A stretch of DNA of 64,000 nt from Rhizobium sp. WYJ-E13 (GCF_018987265.1 NZ_CP076853.1:3058501-3122500); one strand, 5' to 3'. Positions 8,832 through 18,663 are shown, counted from the stretch's first letter. Translations and numbers: made by a program. The notes: generated from the letters alone by a model not told the origin.

Positions 8832-9713
8832 ATGGAAACTCGCTTTCTCGATACTTTCCTGCTGGTTGCCGAGCTCGGATCGCTGGCCGAGGCCTCCCGC
8901 CGCCTCGGCATCACGCCTGCCGCGGTCGCCCAGCGCATGCAGGCGCTGGAAGACGATGTCGGCGTGCCGTTGCTGACCCGCGTCGGCCGTCGTGTCCGTC
9001 CAACCGATACCGGCCATGCCATCATCGAAAAGAGCCGCAAGATCCTCGCCGAGGTCCGCGACCTGAAGAGTCTCGCCAATGCCGAGCTGCCCTCCGGCGA
9101 ACTTCGCCTCGGGGCCATCACGACAGCGCTGACCGGACTGCTGCCATCAGCCCTTCATGAGGTTTTCGCCAGCATGCCGCTTGTTGAGGTCTTCCTGCTG
9201 CCTGGTCCCTCCACCGATCTCTATCAGCGGCTGATGGACAGGCATATCGACGCGGCAATCCTCGTAAAGCCGCCCTTTTCGATACCGAAGACATTGGAGT
9301 GGGAGCTCTTGCGGGCCGAACGCCTGGTTCTTCTTGCCCCCGCCGATTGCCGGGGCGAGAACCCGCATAATCTCCTGAAGACCCGTCCCTTCATCCGCTA
9401 CGATCGGAACAACTGGGGCGGACGCCTTGCCGACGAATATCTTCAAAAACAGGGCTTGAAGCCCGCCGAGCGTCTGGAACTTGATTCTCTTGAAGCGATC
9501 TCGGTCATGGTCGCCAACGGGCTCGGCGTCTCGCTGGTGCCGGATTGGGCACGACCCTGGCCGGAGGGCCTGAACATCGCCATCCTCGAACTGCCGGTGC
9601 CCTTCCCCCCACGCGAGGTCGGTTTACTCTGGCCGCGCAGTTCGCCATCGCGCCGGCTGACCGGCATCGTGCTCGACGCATTGAAACGCTCGCAAGCCGC
9701 TGCTAGGCCCTAA
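8832..9713 (+). CDS. LysR-type transcriptional regulator
   Basis: The start at 8832 (METRFLDTF) gives 293 residues, normal for the family. The N-terminal winged helix contains FLLVAELGSLAEASRRLGITPAAVAQRMQALEDDVG. The effector domain begins at GELRLGAITTALTG and ends with the usual LVPDWARP segment. It is divergent from the SDR-RraA-lyase operon with about 100 bp between them, the standard arrangement for a LysR activator of its neighbour. Its stop codon overlaps that of the convergent GH16 gene. The inducer is unknown. Confidence 0.85.
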   Translation: METRFLDTFLLVAELGSLAEASRRLGITPAAVAQRMQALEDDVGVPLLTRVGRRVRPTDTGHAIIEKSRKILAEVRDLKSLANAELPSGELRLGAITTALTGLLPSALHEVFASMPLVEVFLLPGPSTDLYQRLMDRHIDAAILVKPPFSIPKTLEWELLRAERLVLLAPADCRGENPHNLLKTRPFIRYDRNNWGGRLADEYLQKQGLKPAERLELDSLEAISVMVANGLGVSLVPDWARPWPEGLNIAILELPVPFPPREVGLLWPRSSPSRRLTGIVLDALKRSQAAARP

Positions 9714-10540
9714 CCGTTACTCGCCGACATCAAGCTCTTGCGCTGATAGACGTGGATATAATCAACCAGGAGGTAAGACGGGTTCGGCGTTTCATCGATC
9801 GGCCAGCCCGATCCGAGTGCAAGATTGACCAGCGGATAGAAAGGCATTTGGAATTCCGGCGGTGTATCGAAACTCCACAGCGGCTTGCGGTCCAGATAGA
9901 AGGTCGATTTCTGCGGGCCGATATCCACACCGAACGTATGGTAGTCGCTGCTGAGCGAACCTTCGGGCACATTCGTCAGATGGCCGTCCGTCGTGTGCTG
10001 GTTGCTCGGACGCCAGACGTGATACCCCATGCTGAACTCGCCGGGCGCACGGCCGTAATATTCGATCACGTCGATTTCCGAAGTGAATTTGGATCGGTCG
10101 AGGCCAATCAGCCAGAAGGCCGGCCAAACGCCCTTGCCGGGCGGCAGCTTCATGCGTGCTTCAAAGTAGCCGAATTTCTGGGAGAATCCCTCCCCTTTCG
10201 GATTGGTCGAGGCGAGCAGCCCGGAGCGCCACTGACCGTCAGCTTCCTTCCGTGCCTCAATCCGCAGAATGCCGTTATCGACCGTAAAGGGGAAACCGTC
10301 CATGGGGTCGGTAAAGCGCGCATCGCCGAAATCGCCGTTCCACGGCGTATGAGCAATCCAGCGCGATTTGGTCTCGCCCCATGCCGAAACGTCGAGCGTG
10401 TCGAAGTCTTCGGCAAAGGTCATCTGGAAATCGTCGAGGTTGAGCGGCTCTTCCGCTTCGCTGGGCCGGGGGCCTGGCGGGCCGAAAAGGCTGATGACGA
10501 TCAGAAGCGCAAATCTTCCGGCGAATTTCGCGTGACGCAT
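9710..10540 (-). CDS. exported GH16-family endoglycanase
   Basis: The start at 10540 follows a strong GGGAGGGAG ribosome site; the resulting 276-residue protein opens with a signal peptide (ALLIVISLFGPPGPRPSEAEE). The GH16 catalytic motif EIDVIE is intact, with Glu155 as nucleophile, Asp157 and Glu160 as acid/base. GH16 enzymes cut beta-1,3 or beta-1,4 glucans; rhizobial examples such as ExoK trim nascent exopolysaccharide. Located at the edge of the exopolysaccharide locus, downstream of the flippase gene on the same strand, it probably controls the chain length of the polymer made here. Confidence 0.85.
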   Translation of the reverse strand: MRHAKFAGRFALLIVISLFGPPGPRPSEAEEPLNLDDFQMTFAEDFDTLDVSAWGETKSRWIAHTPWNGDFGDARFTDPMDGFPFTVDNGILRIEARKEADGQWRSGLLASTNPKGEGFSQKFGYFEARMKLPPGKGVWPAFWLIGLDRSKFTSEIDVIEYYGRAPGEFSMGYHVWRPSNQHTTDGHLTNVPEGSLSSDYHTFGVDIGPQKSTFYLDRKPLWSFDTPPEFQMPFYPLVNLALGSGWPIDETPNPSYLLVDYIHVYQRKSLMSASNG

Positions 10541-10590
10541 TTTTCTCCCTCCCGGAGGTTTCGACCCCGTCGCGGGGTTTTGCGAGTCGA

Positions 10591-12072
10591 TCATGAAACG
10601 ACGACCCCGTTTCGCCGGGGTGTGATCTTCCTGATAACGATGGCTTCCAGGCCGTCGGGCCGCCCGACGGCCTGCCACAAGAGCAGGGAGAAAACCCAGA
10701 AGATCGCAAGCGCGGCACCGCTGCAGAGGCCGACGCCGATGACGAGTTCGATGCCCAGAGGCATGGCGATCAAAACGGGCTGAACCCAGAGCAGGAAACC
10801 GATCATCGGCAGGCAGGCCGAAAGCGGCCGGATGAACGCGTAAAGCTGCGCGCCGATCGAGGCACCGATCAACCGTTGCGTGATGACAAGGCAGACTACA
10901 TAGGAAACGACGGCGGCAATGACGCGAGCCGCCAGGGCACCGTCAAGCCCGAACATCATCACGCCGAGCACCGTAATCGGCGCCCTCACTGCAAATTCAG
11001 CAAACATCCGCAACGCCACATAACGGGTCTTGTCGAGAACCATCACGAGCGGCGGCATGATGGTCGTCGGCAGGCCGATCAGGCTGACGATGCAGAGCCA
11101 CTGCAGGATCGGCGCCGCAAAGGCCCACTTCTCGCCGACGACGATGCGCAGGATCGGTTCGGCCAGGAAAATGATGACGAGCAGGATAGGTGACGCCACG
11201 ACCATGATTGCGTTGGTCGCCTTCAGATAGGCGGCGATCTGCTTGCCCCGGTCACTGACATTGGAAAAGGCGGCCATCAGCGGGCGCATCAGCGGGCCGA
11301 CGAATGTCTGATAGGGAATGCCTGCGAGATTGTCCGCAACGCTGAAGGCGCCATAGGTGGAAAGGCTTGTAAAACGCGGCAGCAGCAGCCGGTCCATCTG
11401 CCAGTTGAGCGAGTTGAGAACCTGCGAAATCGTGTTCCAGCCGATCATGTCCTGGAAGTGCTTCCATTCCGAGAGGCTGAGCCTCGGTCGCATCGGCGCG
11501 AAGATATAGGAGACGATGGTCGCCGCCGTCGGTCCGGCGACGGCGCCGATCGCCAGCCCCCAGTAGCTGTTGGTCGCAAGCGCGACGCCGACGCCGAAGA
11601 TCAGCGTCGATCCCTTGGCAATGAGATCGAGGGCGAATTCGCGCCGGAAATCGAACCGCTGCATGAAAAGCACCATTCGTGGGCTGATCACGCTGCGCAT
11701 CGCGGGCGCGATTGAAACCACGGCAACCAGCGAAAAAAGCCGCGCATCGTTATAAATGAGAGCCATCGGCCAGGCGATGATGATCATCAGCAGGCTGATC
11801 GCCGTGCCTCTGATGAGGCTCAATGTAAAGGCTGTGGCAAACATCCGCTCGGACGGCGAGGAAACGCGCACAAGTGCCTGGGTGAGCGGCAGGTCAAGGA
11901 TCGCCTCGACGATGACGAGAACCGATGTGGCAATGGCGACGATCCCGAAATCTGCCGGGCTCAAAAGTCTTGCGAGAATGAGCAGGCTCACGAAATCGAG
12001 CAGTCGTGCCAGGAATTTTCCGCTGATTGTCCAGATGCTTGCTGCCGCAGTTCTATGCGATACGCTTGACAC
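10591..12072 (-). CDS. Wzx-type polysaccharide flippase (MOP superfamily)
   Basis: A 493-residue membrane protein with about 12-14 hydrophobic helices. It opens with the family pattern SGKFLARLLDFVSLLILARLLSPADFGIVAIA and has the central QMDRLLLPRFTSLSTYGAFSVAD block. Wzx/ExoT-type proteins flip lipid-linked repeat units across the inner membrane before polymerisation. The gene lies between the glycosyltransferase genes and the GH16 gene on the minus strand, with a 77-bp gap to the former and 50 bp to the latter. Together with the putative polymerase at 21-22.5 kb it marks a Wzx/Wzy-dependent pathway. Confidence 0.85.
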   Translation of the reverse strand: MSSVSHRTAAASIWTISGKFLARLLDFVSLLILARLLSPADFGIVAIATSVLVIVEAILDLPLTQALVRVSSPSERMFATAFTLSLIRGTAISLLMIIIAWPMALIYNDARLFSLVAVVSIAPAMRSVISPRMVLFMQRFDFRREFALDLIAKGSTLIFGVGVALATNSYWGLAIGAVAGPTAATIVSYIFAPMRPRLSLSEWKHFQDMIGWNTISQVLNSLNWQMDRLLLPRFTSLSTYGAFSVADNLAGIPYQTFVGPLMRPLMAAFSNVSDRGKQIAAYLKATNAIMVVASPILLVIIFLAEPILRIVVGEKWAFAAPILQWLCIVSLIGLPTTIMPPLVMVLDKTRYVALRMFAEFAVRAPITVLGVMMFGLDGALAARVIAAVVSYVVCLVITQRLIGASIGAQLYAFIRPLSACLPMIGFLLWVQPVLIAMPLGIELVIGVGLCSGAALAIFWVFSLLLWQAVGRPDGLEAIVIRKITPRRNGVVVS

Positions 12073-12149
12073 GATTTATTCCTTGGCCATGAGCAACGAA
12101 CCTCTTCTGGGGAGCGCCGGGTGCCGCCGCTCCGGGTTTTTTGTGCGTG

Positions 12150-13394
12150 TCAGCTTACCTTCCTCCTGACGGGGCCTGCGGCCTGATGGCCATGGTTGAC
12201 GAGTTGCTCGTCGATGAGGGCGCCGAGGCGATCGCGGAACACCGCTGCGGAGAATCTCAGGGCATGGTTGCGGATCGCCGCCGGATCGAGCGTATCCTCG
12301 ACCGCTTCGAAGGCTGCCATCGTTTCCATCAGCGCTTCCGCAGTCTGCTCCGCAAAGCGGAAGCCGACATGCGGTGCGCAGACCGTCTCGCGTGCGCCGC
12401 CCGCATCGAAAGCCAGAACCGGCCGGCCCGACGCCATCGCTTCCACCGGCAGAATGCCGAAGTCTTCGATGCCGGGAAACAGCAGCGCGCGGCAGCGCGA
12501 CAGATGATCGCGCAGAACCGGGAACGGCTGATGGCCAAGGAACTGCACCGTCGGTCCGGCGATTGATCTCAGATAGGCTTCCTGCTCGCCCTCACCGATC
12601 ACAACCAGATTGCGACCCATTTCCGTGCAGGCCTTCACAGCAATATCCGGCCGCTTATAGGCGGTGAGCTGGCCCGCATAGAGATAGAACTCGCCCTTGC
12701 CTTGCCCGATGGCGAAATCATCGGTCGCAACCGGCGGATAGATGACGACGGCGTCGCGATCATAGAAGCGGCGGATACGGCCCGCGACATAGCTGGAATT
12801 CGCCACGAACGTATCGACGCGCGAGGCGGTCGTCACGTCCCAGGCGCGCAGCATCGGAGCCGTGATCGACATCATTGCCTTGCCGATCCAGGAAACACCG
12901 CGCCGGTATAAGTGGAACTGATCCCAGATGTATCGCATCGGTGAATGGCAGTAGCAGATATGAAGTGCATCCGCCCGCGTAATGATGCCCTTGGCGGGGC
13001 CGGATTCGCTTGAAATGACAAGATCATAGTTCTGAAGGTCGAAGTGCTCGAGCGCGAAGGGCATGAGCGGCAGCATCTTCGTGTAGTGGCGCGTCGAACG
13101 CGGAATCTTCTGCAGGAAGGACGTATGGATGTTGCGGCTGTTCAGGAAATCGCTGGTACGATCAGGATTATACACCAGCGTGAAGATGTCTGCCTGGGGG
13201 AACATCCGGCAGAGCTCTTCCACCACCTTTTCGCCACCACGCATCGATACCAACCAGTAATGGACGATAGCGACGCGAAGCGGCTTCGCATCGGCCCTGC
13301 TGCCGGCTTCGACGGTACGGCTTCTTGCCACGACGGGCGCATCGCCCCGGAATGCCATTGTTTCGGGGAGAGAGCTTGCTGCTTTGACAATCAC
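12150..13394 (-). CDS. glycosyltransferase family 4, exopolysaccharide assembly
   Basis: The start is most likely the GTG at 13394, which overlaps the upstream stop as GTGA and follows AAGGAG by 7 nt; the protein is then about 414 residues. A GT-B fold of family 4 is seen: VAIVHYWLVSMRGGEKVVEELCRMFP at the N-terminus, CYCHSPMRYIWD, and the C-terminal nucleotide-binding segment FPGIEDFGILPVEAMASGRPVLAF with the E-x7-E pair. It transfers a sugar onto the lipid-linked repeat unit at the cytoplasmic face. Translation is coupled to the preceding glycosyltransferase. Sugar and linkage are unknown. Confidence 0.85.
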   Translation of the reverse strand: MIVKAASSLPETMAFRGDAPVVARSRTVEAGSRADAKPLRVAIVHYWLVSMRGGEKVVEELCRMFPQADIFTLVYNPDRTSDFLNSRNIHTSFLQKIPRSTRHYTKMLPLMPFALEHFDLQNYDLVISSESGPAKGIITRADALHICYCHSPMRYIWDQFHLYRRGVSWIGKAMMSITAPMLRAWDVTTASRVDTFVANSSYVAGRIRRFYDRDAVVIYPPVATDDFAIGQGKGEFYLYAGQLTAYKRPDIAVKACTEMGRNLVVIGEGEQEAYLRSIAGPTVQFLGHQPFPVLRDHLSRCRALLFPGIEDFGILPVEAMASGRPVLAFDAGGARETVCAPHVGFRFAEQTAEALMETMAAFEAVEDTLDPAAIRNHALRFSAAVFRDRLGALIDEQLVNHGHQAAGPVRRKVS

Positions 13395-14782
13395 CTGAAC
13401 GCTCCTTGTACGATCGCCCCACCCCTCGGCTCGGGCACCACCTGTGTCGAAATCAGACTGCAGTATTGCGCGAGAAGGGCATCGCGCCATTCTTCATGCG
13501 TCGTTGCCAGATTGGGCGACAGCCGGAAGGCGCGTTCGCTCATGAGGCGGACATCCTCCCTCGGCATGTTGCGGAAGGCCATCAGCGTTGCGGCGAAGGC
13601 TTCCTCGTCGGTCGTGTCGCAGGAGATCGCCATTCCGGCCCGCTCCATTTCCTCGGCAAGGAAGGCGCCTTTGGTCATGATGACGGGAAGGCCGCTGCGA
13701 GCCGCCTCGATCGCCACGAGGCCGAACGGCTCCGGATAGCGGGACGGCATGATGAGCGCGCTTGCCGTGCGGATGATTTGGCCGATCTCGGCATGCGACC
13801 GCCAGCCCATGGCCCTGACATGATCGCCGGCCGCCTTAATCTTGGAGATAAGCGGCCCGTCGCCGATCACGCAAAGCTTGACACCGGCCCTGGCCGTGGC
13901 GGCAAGCGCATCCTCAATACCCTTTTCCTCATCCAGCCGGCCGATGAAGACGAACTCGTCATTGTTCTCGGCCGCGACACGCTCGGCCGTCAGCGGCGCG
14001 ATCGGATTGCGGATGGTGACGAGCCGTTCCGGCTGGTAGCCGGAGCCCACAAGGAACTCGGCCATCTTCTCATGGAGCAGGATGATCCTGCCGAAGGCGG
14101 GGCGGCTTCTGAGCGCGCGAAAGAGATTGGCGCCGCGGACCGTCCGCCAAAGCTTTTGCGCATAGCTGCGCTTGTCGCAGGAGGTAGTAATGCAGCCTGT
14201 CCCCAGCGGGCGCCGCTTGCAGATCTCCTGCGCCTGATAATCGAAAAAGGCCCCATTGGGACAGCCGGTGAAGAAATCGTGTGCGTGAACGACGCATCGG
14301 GCGGCAACGGGCACGAGCGCGTCGAAGACGGCCGGCGACAGGATCTGATGCCAGCCATGGACATGATAGGCAGTCTTCGGCGTATCGTTGGCGCGCACCC
14401 ATGCAGAGATCATATTGCCGGCAGCGGGATTGTGAATGCCGGTCGCAAAAGCCTTGGCACGGCTGGAATTCAAGAGGTCACGGCTGTTCAGCTTGACGAT
14501 TGAGACGCCGAAAGATGCAAGCTCCTCGTTCGCTCCATCGTCGCCGCAGATATAGGTCACGGCAATACCCAGTCCGCAGAAGAGCTTCGCCGAAAGGACC
14601 GCAAGCGAGGTCGCCCCACCCCTCGCCGTAGAATAGTCATCGATGATGACTACACGGTCGAGCACCGGGCGCACAGCGATGCCGTCCCTCCATAGTTTTG
14701 CATAGCGCCCGGAAGCCGGCCACCGTACCGTTGAAACGGCAGATCCATTCTCATCAGGACGCAATTGGCCGATGTCGTTCAT
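13391..14782 (-). CDS. glycosyltransferase family 4
   Basis: A 463-residue GT-B enzyme. It has an N-terminal RVVIIDDYSTARGGATSLAV segment for acceptor binding and a C-terminal donor domain with FIGRLDEEKGIEDAL and MPSRYPEPFGLVAIEAARSGLPVI, including the E-x7-E motif. The middle part is cysteine-rich (CVVHAHDFFTGCPNG, CKRRPLGTGC, CDKRSYAQ), a pattern found in a subgroup of polysaccharide glycosyltransferases. It is the first gene of the four-gene minus-strand block with the second GT4, flippase and GH16. The 4-nt overlap with the next gene indicates coupling. The donor sugar cannot be told. Confidence 0.85.
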   Translation of the reverse strand: MNDIGQLRPDENGSAVSTVRWPASGRYAKLWRDGIAVRPVLDRVVIIDDYSTARGGATSLAVLSAKLFCGLGIAVTYICGDDGANEELASFGVSIVKLNSRDLLNSSRAKAFATGIHNPAAGNMISAWVRANDTPKTAYHVHGWHQILSPAVFDALVPVAARCVVHAHDFFTGCPNGAFFDYQAQEICKRRPLGTGCITTSCDKRSYAQKLWRTVRGANLFRALRSRPAFGRIILLHEKMAEFLVGSGYQPERLVTIRNPIAPLTAERVAAENNDEFVFIGRLDEEKGIEDALAATARAGVKLCVIGDGPLISKIKAAGDHVRAMGWRSHAEIGQIIRTASALIMPSRYPEPFGLVAIEAARSGLPVIMTKGAFLAEEMERAGMAISCDTTDEEAFAATLMAFRNMPREDVRLMSERAFRLSPNLATTHEEWRDALLAQYCSLISTQVVPEPRGGAIVQGAFR

Positions 14783-14903
14783 AGAAGCTCTCCGACGACA
14801 GACACAATGGATGCTTTTTGACGGCTAGGCCCCGACGCCGTCCATGCGGGGTGGAGTGGTCACGGACCGGCTGCGGGTGGCAGCCGGATCGTGACGAAGC
14901 GCA

Positions 14904-15641
14904 TTATTTTGCCGACACTGCACCGTCGGCATAGGCTTCCAGCGCCTTGCGGTTGAGGATACGGATCCTTCCCTGGGCTCCTTCGATCACCTTGCATTCA
15001 CGCAGGCGTCGCAAGCACTGGTTGACTTTTTCACGGGACGCCGGAAGCGTCGCCGCCAGATCGTTCTGGGAGATTACCAGCACGTCCCGGTTGGCCGGCG
15101 TGTCCCTTCCGTAGACCGAAGATAGCCGCAGAAGCATTCCCGCCAGCCGCGATTGCAGGCTCGATCCGGCGTTCGAAATGATACGGCGTTCCAGCTCGGA
15201 AACGCGCGCAAGCGTTCTCGAAAAGACCTTCTCCTGAAACTGCGGATCGGTTGCGTACCTTTCCCGTAACAGACGGCCCTCGAAGAAGTATAGCTCGCAA
15301 TCCGAACTGGCTCTATACTCCAGATTCAGCATTTGCTTGCGCAATACTTCAAGCTCGCCGATCAAACCTCCCCTCGGAATGATCTCGACGATGAACTCCC
15401 TGCCGTCCGGCAACATCGTGCTGGCACTGACCAGCCCGCGCTGCACGCGAGCGAACATGTCCACAAAGACTCCAGCGCCTGCAATAAGTTCGCCGCGACG
15501 GAAGTTGCGTACAGTCGCGCGGCAGAACGGGAAGTCGTCGTCACCCGAGATGCGATTGTTCAAAGACGTATCCGGAACAACGCTAATAGCCGCTTTGCCC
15601 ACTGCGACTCTATAATCTCTCGTTTGTGTAGCTCCGTCCAT
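14904..15641 (-). CDS. Crp/Fnr-family transcriptional regulator
   Basis: The start at 15641 (MDGATQTRD) is preferred because GGGGAG lies 8 nt upstream; longer versions begin at 15647 or 15698. The protein has a cyclic-nucleotide-binding-like beta-roll (RGELIAGAGVFVDMFARVQRGLVSAS, GGLIGELEVL) and a C-terminal HTH (LVISQNDLAATLPASREKVNQCLRRLRE). There is no Fnr-type cysteine cluster at the N-terminus. Placed between the two divergent halves of the exopolysaccharide locus, it probably regulates them. The ligand is unknown; the RGE/GGLIGE region only loosely matches the cAMP pocket. Confidence 0.85.
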   Translation of the reverse strand: MDGATQTRDYRVAVGKAAISVVPDTSLNNRISGDDDFPFCRATVRNFRRGELIAGAGVFVDMFARVQRGLVSASTMLPDGREFIVEIIPRGGLIGELEVLRKQMLNLEYRASSDCELYFFEGRLLRERYATDPQFQEKVFSRTLARVSELERRIISNAGSSLQSRLAGMLLRLSSVYGRDTPANRDVLVISQNDLAATLPASREKVNQCLRRLRECKVIEGAQGRIRILNRKALEAYADGAVSAK

Positions 15642-16110
15642 GCGCATAACTCCCCAACAAAAAACAGATTGGTCGTAGCTGATGCTGCGCTGCATCATTT
15701 ATATTGTCCTAACTTGAGAGTCAAATAACAATCGAAGATGACAAGAGCATCTCAAATAATAGCAACAATACCACTAGTTATATAGATTATATTTTTTCTA
15801 GTATCCGTCGAATTCAGGAGGAGTACTACGCCAAACTGCCCATTTTTGGGGCTATCAGGATTAAAATCGTTCAAAAAAATAGCTGCAACGCCCGGCTTCA
15901 CCTACTCAAGCCGTGCGCGCAAGACGTCATCTAAGTTAAATTTTCGAATAAATTAGGATGCAGAAGCCCCCCTGCCGCCGAATTCGTAGAGAATTCCGTA
16001 GCATTACTGTGTTAGCATAAAGAATTTGCTAACCATTATGACCGCGGTCACAGACAAGCACATTGCGCTGCACCAAACTTCATGAGGTTCTAAACTTTTG
16101 GAGTCGGTCG
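15642..16110. promoter_or_regulatory. AT-rich divergent promoter region of the exopolysaccharide locus
   Basis: This 469-bp gap lies between the Crp-like gene and the ExoY-like gene and holds no gene. It is clearly AT-richer than its surroundings, especially 15720-15800. CTAGT/ACTAG-type repeats occur near 15773 and 15797. It must contain the promoters of both divergent units; no single operator can be named by eye. Confidence 0.5.
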
Positions 16111-16824
16111 ATGACTTGGGAAGCACAGAGTATTGAAGTTCGTGAGCCCTGGCCGAATGTTGACCAGTCCGAGCCGAATAACGATCGTCGCATAGTATCG
16201 CGGCCTCACGTGGTCGGCAGGGCATCCAAGCGGGCGGTTGATATCGTGATGGCAACCACCGCTCTGGTTCTGCTGTTGCCTCTGATGCTGATCGTGGCAC
16301 TCATCGTAAAGTTGAGCGACAAGGGCCCGGTCTTCTATTCGCATACGCGCATTGGATATGGAGGCGCCGCCTTCGGCTGTCTCAAGTTCCGCACCATGAA
16401 GACCGATGCCGCCGCTCAGCTCGCCGAGTTGCTGCGCGCCAATCCCTCAGCGCGAACCGAGTGGGAAACAACGCGGAAGCTGAAGAACGACCCGCGCATC
16501 ACCGCTGTCGGCGATATCCTGAGGAAGTCCAGCATCGATGAGCTCCCGCAGCTCATCAATATCCTGCGCGGCGAAATGAGCGTCGTGGGGCCGCGGCCGG
16601 TGACGGCCGAAGAACTCGCGCGTTACGGCGAACATGTCACGAGCTACATGGCCGCGAGGCCAGGCCTGACCGGACAGTGGCAGACCAGCGGCCGGAACGA
16701 TGTCAGCTACGAATATCGAGTAGCGCTCGATGTCGAGTATGTCCGCGACTGGTCGCTCACACGCGATTTCATCATCATCGCGAAGACCGTTCCCGCCCTG
16801 TTCTCGCAGCGCGGCTGCTACTAA
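16111..16824 (+). CDS. exoY: ExoY/PssA-type undecaprenyl-phosphate sugar-1-phosphate transferase
   Basis: The ATG at 16111 follows GGAG and yields 237 residues. One membrane helix spans about 43-67. It is followed by the hallmark bacterial sugar transferase segments: FGCLKFRTMKTDA, DELPQLINILRGEMSVVGPRP and the C-terminal RPGLTGQWQTSGRNDVSYEYRV. These enzymes start repeat-unit synthesis by moving hexose-1-phosphate (galactose or glucose in rhizobia) to undecaprenyl phosphate at the inner membrane. The short, single-helix form is that of ExoY/PssA rather than the longer WbaP. It heads the plus-strand exopolysaccharide operon. Confidence 0.88.
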   Translation: MTWEAQSIEVREPWPNVDQSEPNNDRRIVSRPHVVGRASKRAVDIVMATTALVLLLPLMLIVALIVKLSDKGPVFYSHTRIGYGGAAFGCLKFRTMKTDAAAQLAELLRANPSARTEWETTRKLKNDPRITAVGDILRKSSIDELPQLINILRGEMSVVGPRPVTAEELARYGEHVTSYMAARPGLTGQWQTSGRNDVSYEYRVALDVEYVRDWSLTRDFIIIAKTVPALFSQRGCY

Positions 16825-16911
16825 TCCAAGAACGACGTATGGCCCGCCTCGGCCATACGCACCTGCTTGATATCTACGAAGAAGACCCTCTCGCCCTTGG
16901 ATCAGGACACT

Positions 16912-18663
16912 ATGAACTCAAATCACGTCTTCAGCAGCGTCTCCCCGATATCTTTGCCGGCCACCGCCAGCGGTAGTTCGTCGCTGACGCTGCGGGACAT
17001 GTCCTTTTTCGTCAGGATGCGCTGGCCTTGGATCGTGTTTACCACCCTGGTCTTCCTCGCGCTCGCCGCTGCCTATCTCTTCATTGCCAAGCCGACTTAT
17101 GTGGCCAGTACCCAACTCATGGTCTTCCCGCAGGTGAACGGCTCGGATGCTCAAAGGGCGTTCGCCGAAGACGCCTTCATCGATGCCCAGCTCGAAATAG
17201 CAAAGTCCAGCGACGTCCTTGGCGGCGCCGCCAGCGCGCTGAATCTCGCCAACGATGCGGCCTTCTCCGATCAGGCCCTTTCCCTGCAAGACAAGGTCAA
17301 GGATTGGCTGACGGGCAACCCGGCGGCTACCGCACAGTCCGAAACGGCACCTGGGGACGCGGCCTTGGGCGATGCCCAGCCCGCCGCAGCGAACCGGGAA
17401 GCGCCGCGGACCGACCGGGCGATCGCGCGGCTGCGCAATATTGTCGCAATGCGCCGCATCGGCCAGTCGACGATCCTCGAAATATCTGCCTCCGCCTCCA
17501 ACCCGCAGAAAGCGGTCGAGATCGCCGATGCGGTTGCCCAGCAGTATATCCGCAAGAATGTCCAGATGAAGGCTGCTGCGGCCCAGCAGTACAGCGAATG
17601 GCTGGAACAGTTCGTCAATGAGCAACAGCGCGGGCTTGCCGAGGCCGCGAGTGCGCTTGCCACCTTCAAGGCAAATCCGCGCGACCAGTTCAAGCTTGCC
17701 GAACTGCAGAGCGCGACCGACGCCCGCCGCACCCTCTTCGAAAACACCCTTACGCAATACACCGAGGCCAAGCAGCGCATTTCCTATCCGGTTTCCGACG
17801 CCACCATCGTTTCGCAGGCAACCTCACCGCTCTCCAAGGCGCGGCCGAACAATTCGCTGATCCTCGCCTTCGCGCTGGTCGTTGGCGCTGGTTCCGGCCT
17901 CGGCCTTGCCATGATCCGCCACGTCAGCGACAGGCGCATCATGCGCACACAGCAACTCTCACAGGCGGCTGGCCTGTCCTTCGTCACACCTCTGGGACGC
18001 GCAAAGAGGACCAGCCGCGCCGCGGCGCTGCCTGCTGCCGACGACAGCGGCACCGTCGCCTATCCGCTGATCCCCGGAATGGCAGCACTTGGTGCGACTG
18101 TCACCGGCTTCCGCCGCAGACGGCGCGTGGTGATAGGCATCGTTGCCGTCAACCCGGGCGGCGGGGCATCCACCATCGCCTGCGAGCTCGCCGTGCTCTC
18201 GGCGATATCAGGCGCGCGTACCCTGCTGATTGATGCTGCGGCGACAAAACCCTCGCTCAGCAGATCCATTGCGCCGAACAGTTCAGCCGGCCTGATCGAC
18301 GTGCTCGACAATATCGAGGCGATCCGCACCGCCACCCTCTCGCTGACGCCGACGCTGAAGTTCCTGCCGCTTGGCAGGGTCCGCGCCGTGACACCCGCCA
18401 TCCGCCTGAGTTCGCGCCGCACCCAGCTCAACTTCAACGATCTGAAGAAGGAATTCGACGCCATATTCGTCGATATTTCCGCCTTCACCTCGTCGCCGGA
18501 CGCCAATGCGCTCGCTCCGGAGCTGGACGGTGTTCTCGTCGTAACCTCCTACGGCCGCACTTCGATTGACGAGACCGTTCGCGTTATCGACAGCATGCGC
18601 AATGTCGGCGCAGAAATCCTCGGCGCGATCATCAACAACACACCGTCGAGTGTTCAGGCATGA
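16912..18663 (+). CDS. Wzc/ExoP-like chain-length protein with degenerate BY-kinase domain
   Basis: The start at 16912 gives 583 residues. A Wzz domain is framed by a helix at about 39-58 and a second near 314-336, with a coiled region between. The cytoplasmic part (about 405-583) resembles a bacterial tyrosine kinase, but Walker A reads AVNPGGGAST, lacking the conserved lysine. Walker A' reads LLIDAAATKP instead of LLIDAD. The C-terminus has no tyrosine cluster. It therefore probably sets polymer length and bridges to the OPX protein without kinase activity. The stop overlaps the next start as ATGA. Confidence 0.85.
   Translation: MNSNHVFSSVSPISLPATASGSSSLTLRDMSFFVRMRWPWIVFTTLVFLALAAAYLFIAKPTYVASTQLMVFPQVNGSDAQRAFAEDAFIDAQLEIAKSSDVLGGAASALNLANDAAFSDQALSLQDKVKDWLTGNPAATAQSETAPGDAALGDAQPAAANREAPRTDRAIARLRNIVAMRRIGQSTILEISASASNPQKAVEIADAVAQQYIRKNVQMKAAAAQQYSEWLEQFVNEQQRGLAEAASALATFKANPRDQFKLAELQSATDARRTLFENTLTQYTEAKQRISYPVSDATIVSQATSPLSKARPNNSLILAFALVVGAGSGLGLAMIRHVSDRRIMRTQQLSQAAGLSFVTPLGRAKRTSRAAALPAADDSGTVAYPLIPGMAALGATVTGFRRRRRVVIGIVAVNPGGGASTIACELAVLSAISGARTLLIDAAATKPSLSRSIAPNSSAGLIDVLDNIEAIRTATLSLTPTLKFLPLGRVRAVTPAIRLSSRRTQLNFNDLKKEFDAIFVDISAFTSSPDANALAPELDGVLVVTSYGRTSIDETVRVIDSMRNVGAEILGAIINNTPSSVQA

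Noticed and set aside
14859..14895. Imperfect GC-rich inverted repeat after the Crp-like gene
   Set aside because: The stem has mismatches and no T-run follows on the minus strand, so I do not list it as a terminator.
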